Positions 1 to 3,925 of a DNA stretch of 6,321 bases are shown one piece after another. This DNA is from Saprospiraceae bacterium (lineage in GTDB: Bacteria > Bacteroidota > Bacteroidia > Chitinophagales > Saprospiraceae). Under the pieces are notes generated by a model. It worked only from the letters and a program-made list of their open reading frames with translations. It was not told the DNA's origin and did not search any database. The stretch is taken from contig JACMLK010000427.1 in assembly GCA_014379665.1 (NCBI GenBank), forward strand, positions 1 to 6,321, given 5' to 3'. The stretch's first letter is position 1; every line of letters starts with the position of its first letter. The translations under genes were made by a program, and so were the position numbers.

Positions 1-39
1 GAAGATCAGAATTATTGGGAAAGACATAGTGACGTCTGA
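1..39 (+). CDS. possible 3' end of an upstream gene (partial)
   Basis: Reading frame 1 is open from the left edge for 12 codons (EDQNYWERHSDV) and stops at TGA 37-39. The tail is polar and charged, which fits the end of a protein but does not identify a family. Frame 2 is an equal rival: it stays open to TAA at 98-100 and reads KIRIIGKDIV... and then a hydrophobic stretch. Base composition turns strongly AT-rich after about position 75, which favours an earlier gene end but does not settle the frame. In many Bacteroidota a DUF4290 gene sits just upstream of murA, so that is a contextual guess only; nothing in these residues confirms it. Confidence 0.25.
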   Translation, partial: EDQNYWERHSDV

Positions 40-120
40 AGATCATATTATACAACCCTTATGGTTTCCGGTAGTTTTTAATTATTCACATCATTATTAA
101 TATATTACTATTAATTGTAA

Positions 121-128
121 TATATTTG
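121..128 (+). promoter_or_regulatory. candidate Bacteroidota -7 element for murA
   Basis: TATATTTG matches the Bacteroidota -7 consensus TAnnTTTG exactly and ends 27 bp before the murA start codon, so a transcript would carry a short leader. I see no TTTG or TTG -33 partner at the usual 17-23 bp upstream. The surrounding sequence is very AT-rich, so a chance match is quite possible. murA could instead be transcribed from an upstream gene. Confidence 0.3.
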
Positions 129-155
129 ACCATAAAATAAAATTAAAATAAGTTT

Positions 156-1472
156 ATGTCAAATCAAGCATTCAGAGTACAGGGAAACGCCAGACTTTCA
201 GGTTCCATACAACCGCAGGGAGCCAAAAATGAAGCGTTACAAATAATTAGTGCGGTGCTGTTAACAGATAAAAAAGTAACGATAAAAAATATACCTGATA
301 TTCTGGATATCAGAAAACAGATTGAATTGTTGAAAGGTCTGGGCGTAAAAATAGAAAAACTGGGACTTAACGAATATACTTTTCAGGCTGATGACATAGA
401 CACACAACATCTATCATCTAATGTGTATCAGGAAAATGCGAAAAAAATCCGAGGATCTGTTATGTTGCTCGGGCCACTCTTAGCCAGATTTAAAAAGGCT
501 TATCTTCCAAAACCGGGAGGAGATAAAATAGGCAGGCGTAGGTTGGATACTCACTTTCTAGGATTTCAAAAACTTGGGGCTTCCTTTAATTATAATGAAG
601 AAGGGGATCAGTTTTTTATTGGAGCCGATAGACTCAAGGGTTGTTATATTCTGATGGATGAAATCTCTGTTACAGGTACTGCCAATGTATTGATGGCGGC
701 TGTAATTGCTGAAGGAATAACCCAAATTTATAATGCCGCTTGCGAACCATATCTGCAGCAACTTTGTAAAATGCTGATAAGTATGGGAGCCAGGATATCC
801 GGTGTTGGATCAAATTTACTAACAATCCATGGAGTTGAAAGTCTGGAAGGCACCGAGCATACTATTCTCCCTGATATGATCGAAATTGGCAGTTTCATAG
901 GAATGGCTGCAATGACACAGAGTAGTCTGACTATTACTAATGTGTCTGTGCCTAATCTTGGAATTATCCCGAATACATTTGAGAAGTTAGGAATTCAGAT
1001 TGACATTCAGGGAGACGATTTGTATATACCTGCCCAGGATGTTTATGAGATTCAAAGTTTCATTGACGGATCAATCATGACTATCTATGATTCCCCTTGG
1101 CCGGGATTTACACCCGATTTATTGAGTATTATATTGGTAGTATCGATTCAGGCAAAAGGTAGTATTTTAATCCATCAAAAGATGTTTGAAAGCAGGCTGT
1201 TTTTTGTGGATAAACTTATAGATATGGGAGCCCAGATCATACTTTGTGATCCTCATAGAGCCACTGTCATCGGAATGGAGCGAAAATCTCAATTACGTGG
1301 TATTCACATGAGTTCACCGGATATAAGGGCTGGTGTATCCTTGTTGATTGCAGCAATGTCAGCAAAAAGCGAAAGCATGATTTTTAATATCAATCAGATA
1401 GACCGTGGATATCAGGATATTGATGGAAGACTCAACGCTTTGGGTGCACAGATCGAGCGGATAGATGAGTGA
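156..1472 (+). CDS. murA: UDP-N-acetylglucosamine 1-carboxyvinyltransferase MurA
   Basis: MurA is the cytoplasmic enzyme that transfers enolpyruvate from PEP to UDP-GlcNAc, the first committed step of peptidoglycan synthesis. The 438 residues cover the whole EPSP-synthase-like double-domain fold; E. coli MurA has 419. Visible landmarks are the substrate-binding Lys24-Asn25 (QGAKNEAL), the mobile active-site loop KPGGDKIGRRR (119-129), the catalytic-base Asp321 in PGFTPD, PEP-contacting Arg391 in DIRAGVSL, and the C-terminal IDRGYQDID motif. The loop residue that is Cys115 in E. coli, the target of fosfomycin, is Asp123 here (codon 522-524). This is the known naturally insensitive form. The start is the first ATG of the frame after an AT-rich leader with no Shine-Dalgarno sequence, normal for Bacteroidota, and the residues after it align with the family N-terminus. 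The stop lies 33 bp from the converging gcvH stop, and I see no strong terminator hairpin between them. Confidence 0.96.
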   Translation: MSNQAFRVQGNARLSGSIQPQGAKNEALQIISAVLLTDKKVTIKNIPDILDIRKQIELLKGLGVKIEKLGLNEYTFQADDIDTQHLSSNVYQENAKKIRGSVMLLGPLLARFKKAYLPKPGGDKIGRRRLDTHFLGFQKLGASFNYNEEGDQFFIGADRLKGCYILMDEISVTGTANVLMAAVIAEGITQIYNAACEPYLQQLCKMLISMGARISGVGSNLLTIHGVESLEGTEHTILPDMIEIGSFIGMAAMTQSSLTITNVSVPNLGIIPNTFEKLGIQIDIQGDDLYIPAQDVYEIQSFIDGSIMTIYDSPWPGFTPDLLSIILVVSIQAKGSILIHQKMFESRLFFVDKLIDMGAQIILCDPHRATVIGMERKSQLRGIHMSSPDIRAGVSLLIAAMSAKSESMIFNINQIDRGYQDIDGRLNALGAQIERIDE

Positions 1473-1505
1473 TTTCCAATTTAATATAATCTGAAACTAA
1501 TGCTT

Positions 1506-1895
1506 TTAACCTACCAGTGATGTATAAGCCTCTGCGCTTAACAATCCATTAAGATCATCCGGGTTTGTGATCCTGATTTTGATGATCCAGCCATCTCCGT
1601 AAGGGTCTTCATTGATTAGACCGGGATTGTCTCCATCAGCTTCATCCAGTTTGTTATTAAACTCAAGAATTTCTCCGGATACCGGCATAAACAAATCTGA
1701 AGTTGTTTTTACAGCTTCAACAGTACCAAAAATTTCGTCTTTTGCTATTGTCTCTCCTACTGTTTCTACTTCGACATAGACTAACTCGCCCAGTTCACTT
1801 TGAGCAAAATCAGTAATACCTATGTAAGCTTCATCACCTGTCACACGAATCCACTCATGCTCTTTGGTGTATTTTAAATCACTTGGATAATTCAT
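1506..1895 (-). CDS. gcvH: glycine cleavage system H protein (lipoyl carrier)
   Basis: GcvH is the small soluble shuttle of the glycine cleavage system. Its lipoyl-lysine arm carries the aminomethyl group between the P, T and L proteins. The 129 residues match the usual 125-130. The N-terminus ([16 protein letters not shown]) is the family signature, followed by the [17 protein letters not shown] segment. The lipoylation site is Lys63 in [18 protein letters not shown], and the GDGWIIKI strand and helical C-terminus are present. The residue two after the lysine is Thr where Val or Ala is more usual, a mild change. No gcvP or gcvT is visible nearby. It follows the citrate synthase gene on the same strand after 50 bp, so read-through transcription is plausible. 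The leader is A-rich without a Shine-Dalgarno sequence, and no clear separate promoter is visible. Confidence 0.96.
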   Translation of the reverse strand: MNYPSDLKYTKEHEWIRVTGDEAYIGITDFAQSELGELVYVEVETVGETIAKDEIFGTVEAVKTTSDLFMPVSGEILEFNNKLDEADGDNPGLINEDPYGDGWIIKIRITNPDDLNGLLSAEAYTSLVG

Positions 1896-1945
1896 TTGTT
1901 TATTATTTGTTATAAAGGGTCAGTTGAATCTTTTTGTAAAATTAA

Positions 1946-3256
1946 TCAATTATTTGAAGCAAGATATTTTTTAAGCCAGTCTGTGGTGATAGATTTAGGT
2001 CTTTCCAATGGAAGCCCTAAAGCTCTGTCCCAGCATAGTCCTGCGCATACACCCAATGCTCTGGATACTCCGAACAATACCGTATAATAATTATACTCTT
2101 TGAGTCCATAATGAACCAACAATGCTCCCGAATGAGCATCTACATTAGGCCATGGATTTTTAACCTTTCCCAATGCACCAAGGATTTCAGGAACCAATTC
2201 AAAAAGATCCCAAACGATCTGGACAATTGGATCATCCTTTATGTTTTCTTCGGCAAAACGTTTCTGAGCAATAAATCTTGGGTCGGGTTGTCTGAGTACT
2301 GCGTGTCCATATCCCGGGACAACTTTTCCTTCTGCCAACGTATCATTGATATATTTTCTGATCTGGTCTTTGGAAGGGCTATTGGTGCCTAATTCATCAA
2401 TCATTTCAAATATCCATTTGATCACCTCTTGATTTGCAAGACCATGTAATGGTCCTGCCAAGGCATTCATAGATCCACTAAATGAATAATAGACATCACT
2501 AAGTGTTGAACCTATCAGGTGCATCGTATGGGCAGAAGCATTTCCACCTTCATGATCTGCATGAATGGTAAGATAAAGCCTCATCAAGGCAAGAAAATCT
2601 TTTTTGTCAAAACCCAGCATATGAGCAAAATTCCCACCCCAGTCCATCTCTTTTTTTGGGGCAATATGTGCGCTGTTGTGAAATGATCTTCGATAAATAT
2701 ATGCTGCTACTCTTGGAAGTTTGGCAATTAAATTCATAGAATCTTCATACATCACATCCCAATAATCATTTTTATTCATGCCCTCTTCGTACTTCCTGGC
2801 AAAAATACTTTCAGATTGCATGGCGAGCACAGCAATGCTGAGTTGGGTCATTGGATGAGTATCTATAGGTAATGCCTCCAGTGTGTCAAATACATGCTGC
2901 TCTACATTACTTCTATTGTTCCATTCTCCTGATAACCAATTTACTTCTTCTAAAGTAGGAATTTCACCTACCATCATCAGCCAAAAAAGACCTTCAGGAA
3001 GTGGTTCCTTCCCGTTTGGTATTCTTGGGAGCATTTCCCTTAACTGTGGTATATTATAACCCCGGAATCTAATGCCTTCTTCAGGGTCAAGAGAAGAGGT
3101 ATCCCAAATCATACTCCTCACACTTCGCATGCCACCAATGAGTTGTTCTACCGTGACTTCATCCACCTTATTCTCTCCGTAGTCTTTTAATATTGTTTTA
3201 ATTTCAGCTTTGAGGGAAACTGATTTTTGATAAAATTTTTCCTTTAATGGATCCAT
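1946..3256 (-). CDS. gltA: citrate synthase, eukaryotic/mitochondrial type
   Basis: This enzyme condenses acetyl-CoA and oxaloacetate to citrate, the entry step of the TCA cycle. The 436 residues contain the full catalytic set. His271 is in AGPLHG, His318 in PGYGHAVLR and Asp373 in NVDAHSG, corresponding to His274, His320 and Asp375 of the pig mitochondrial enzyme. Arg327, Arg399 and Arg419 occupy the oxaloacetate/citrate arginine positions. Numbering is offset by only 2-3 from the mature pig protein, and long blocks (LDPEEGIRFRGY, EPLPEGLFWL, YLTIHADHEGGN, KNPWPNVDAHSG, NYYTVLFGVSRALG) are nearly those of mitochondria. There is no transit peptide. It also lacks the N-terminal extension of the E. 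coli-type hexameric NADH-inhibited enzyme, so a dimer without NADH control is expected from the family; that is inference. The start ATG (3256-3254) matches the family N-terminus. gcvH follows 50 bp downstream. The symbol follows general bacterial usage. Confidence 0.96.
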   Translation of the reverse strand: MDPLKEKFYQKSVSLKAEIKTILKDYGENKVDEVTVEQLIGGMRSVRSMIWDTSSLDPEEGIRFRGYNIPQLREMLPRIPNGKEPLPEGLFWLMMVGEIPTLEEVNWLSGEWNNRSNVEQHVFDTLEALPIDTHPMTQLSIAVLAMQSESIFARKYEEGMNKNDYWDVMYEDSMNLIAKLPRVAAYIYRRSFHNSAHIAPKKEMDWGGNFAHMLGFDKKDFLALMRLYLTIHADHEGGNASAHTMHLIGSTLSDVYYSFSGSMNALAGPLHGLANQEVIKWIFEMIDELGTNSPSKDQIRKYINDTLAEGKVVPGYGHAVLRQPDPRFIAQKRFAEENIKDDPIVQIVWDLFELVPEILGALGKVKNPWPNVDAHSGALLVHYGLKEYNYYTVLFGVSRALGVCAGLCWDRALGLPLERPKSITTDWLKKYLASNN

Positions 3257-3357
3257 GTTCGGGGATTATTTCTTAATTAGTTTTAGAGTATGATTAAAAT
3301 TCCATTATTTGTCTGCAAGCGGCAATTTTTATTTTATCCATCGTTATATTTTTTCGC

Positions 3358-3378
3358 CGTAGCTTCAGGCTACGCCTG
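3358..3378. repeat. two overlapping, mutually exclusive hairpins
   Basis: CGTAGC (3358-3363) and GCTACG (3369-3374) form a perfect 6-bp stem around the loop TTCAG. CAGGC (3366-3370) and GCCTG (3374-3378) form a perfect 5-bp stem around TAC. The two share bases, so only one can form at a time. It is a GC-rich island in AT-rich sequence, about 100 bp upstream of the citrate synthase start. It may be a small dispersed palindromic repeat or a leader structure of the citrate synthase transcript; nothing here decides between them. Confidence 0.5.
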
Positions 3379-3436
3379 CAAAACAAGCCTTGTCTAAAAT
3401 TAAAAGTTGCTCGCTTTCGCTCAAACATGAAAATTT

Positions 3437-3456
3437 AAACATACTCTTATATGTTT
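3437..3456. repeat. inverted repeat, 7-bp stem
   Basis: AAACATA (3437-3443) and TATGTTT (3450-3456) are perfect inverted repeats with a 6-base loop (CTCTTA). The stem is AT-rich and would be weak as RNA. It could be a protein-binding palindrome or chance in AT-rich DNA. Confidence 0.4.
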
Positions 3457-3551
3457 TGACCAATTATACTGACAACTTAACAAAGATCTTTAGCTATAGA
3501 TTCAAAACTTGCGCTAAAATACTAAAATAAATTTGATATTAAATTTTATGC

Positions 3552-3585
3552 CGACGAGATTTTATTTTGCAAAAAAAATCTGTCG
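3552..3585. repeat. long hairpin with two single-base bulges
   Basis: CGAC (3552-3555) pairs with GTCG (3582-3585). After a bulged G (3556), AGATTTT (3557-3563) pairs with AAAATCT (3575-3581). After a bulged A (3564), the T run at 3565-3568 can partly pair with the A run around a TTGCAA-like apex. The stem totals at least 11 pairs plus the apex. It resembles a terminator or a repeat palindrome, but it lies between two divergent genes and so terminates neither of them. Confidence 0.5.
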
Positions 3586-3671
3586 CTATTATAAAGACGA
3601 TTAATGTCTTTAACGACAAGCTTCGCTTCGTCATTACTCAAAATCAACAATGTGAGATCAGATTTTGCAAA
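3566..3671. repeat. ~106-bp segment bounded by imperfect inverted repeats
   Basis: The left arm TTTGCAAAAAAAATCTG (3566-3582) and right arm CAGATTTTGCAAA (3659-3671) are inverted copies that differ only by four extra A in the left arm. Each outer end is the palindromic octamer TTTGCAAA (3566-3573 and 3664-3671). The two hairpins at 3592-3632 lie inside. This is the shape of a tiny non-coding mobile or palindromic repeat unit (MITE-like), but I see no target-site duplication and no transposase, so the identity is an inference. Confidence 0.35.
3592..3632. repeat. pair of adjacent hairpins
   Basis: TAAAGAC (3592-3598) and GTCTTTA (3606-3612) form a perfect 7-bp stem with a 7-base loop. Two bases later, GACAAGC (3615-3621) pairs with GCTT-C-GTC (3625-3632) with one bulged C and loop TTC. 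Together with the hairpin ending at 3585 this makes three palindromes in 81 bp. On the minus strand the segment reads ATGACGAAGCGAAGC, which recalls widespread degenerate intergenic repeats that contain ATGACGAAGC. That link rests on memory only. Confidence 0.5.
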
Positions 3672-3678
3672 CCAATTT

Positions 3679-3784
3679 AACAATGAACAATGAACAATGA
3701 ACAATGAACAATGAACAATGAACAATGAACAATGAACAATGAACAATCGAACAATGAACAATGAACAATGAACAACGAATTACG
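3679..3784 (+). repeat. AACAATG heptamer tandem array
   Basis: Nine perfect AACAATG units run from 3679 to 3741. They are followed by an 8-base unit AACAATCG (3742-3749) that shifts the phase by one, three perfect units (3750-3770), a variant AACAACG (3771-3777) and a diverged AATTACG (3778-3784). That is 15 units in all. A single isolated AACAATG also occurs at 3646-3652, out of register with the array. Because 7 is not a multiple of 3, every plus-strand frame meets TGA within the array, while the minus strand stays open and reads a repeating IVHCSLF peptide that I judge artefactual. The array ends 141 bp before the helicase start. Such arrays vary in copy number by replication slippage. In my recollection, ATTGTTC/ATTGTTA-type heptamers are common between genes in Bacteroidota. 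Confidence 0.95.
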
Positions 3785-3925
3785 AATTGAATTCATAAAG
3801 AAAGTTCATATTTTCTCAAATTTTGGGTACGTCAAATGGACTATTAGGAAATCATGTCAGATGAAATAATATTTCTGTAAGGTCTGGAATTTGATATTAC
3901 CTTTATAGCTGAATATTTTCACTTT

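Larger units (their letters stand above)
3257..3925. other. 669-bp divergent intergenic region, repeat-rich
   Basis: This gap separates the divergent citrate synthase (-) and helicase (+) genes. I find no credible coding sequence in it. It holds two isolated hairpins (3358-3378, 3437-3456), a close group of three hairpins (3552-3632), an imperfect inverted-repeat pair (3566-3582 and 3659-3671) and a heptamer array (3679-3784). Both flanking genes must be transcribed from promoters inside it, but I could not find a full TTTG-N19-TAnnTTTG promoter for either. A weak candidate for the helicase is TTTG at 3890-3893 with a poor TATTTTCA at 3914-3921, too close to the start codon to be convincing. 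Short TCGCT-type runs at 3409-3422 and 3620-3632 resemble degenerate dispersed-repeat sequence. Confidence 0.75.

Noticed and set aside
1..45. Direct repeat GAAGATCA at 1-8 and 38-45
   Set aside because: An 8-base match with no element between the copies; a chance repeat is the simplest reading.
54..66. AACC/GGTT hairpin followed by T-rich sequence, as a terminator for the upstream gene
   Set aside because: The stem is only 4 bp, and the T run starts about 9 bases after it, so it does not make a convincing intrinsic terminator.
1473..1505. Bidirectional terminator in the murA-gcvH convergent gap
   Set aside because: I found only 4-base complementarity (GATT/AATC) with a wide loop and no GC-rich stem.
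1896..2392. Plus-strand open frames of 63 and 93 codons over the citrate synthase region
   Set aside because: They lie antisense to well-conserved citrate synthase coding sequence and show no recognisable protein features.
3294..3341. Minus-strand 15-codon frame (MDKIKIAACRQIMEF) upstream of citrate synthase, as a possible leader peptide
   Set aside because: It is short, has no ribosome-binding signal and no run of one amino acid, and is expected by chance in AT-rich DNA.
3546..3761. Minus-strand open frame of 71 codons with a repeating IVHCSLF segment
   Set aside because: Its first half is just the heptamer array read on the strand without stops (three heptamers give a 7-residue period), and the second half covers the hairpin cluster. 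It matches no family I recognise.
3854..3880. Eight-codon frame MSDEIIFL in frame with the helicase and ended by TAA
   Set aside because: Too short to be a credible gene. Its only value is that its stop codon limits how far upstream the helicase can start.
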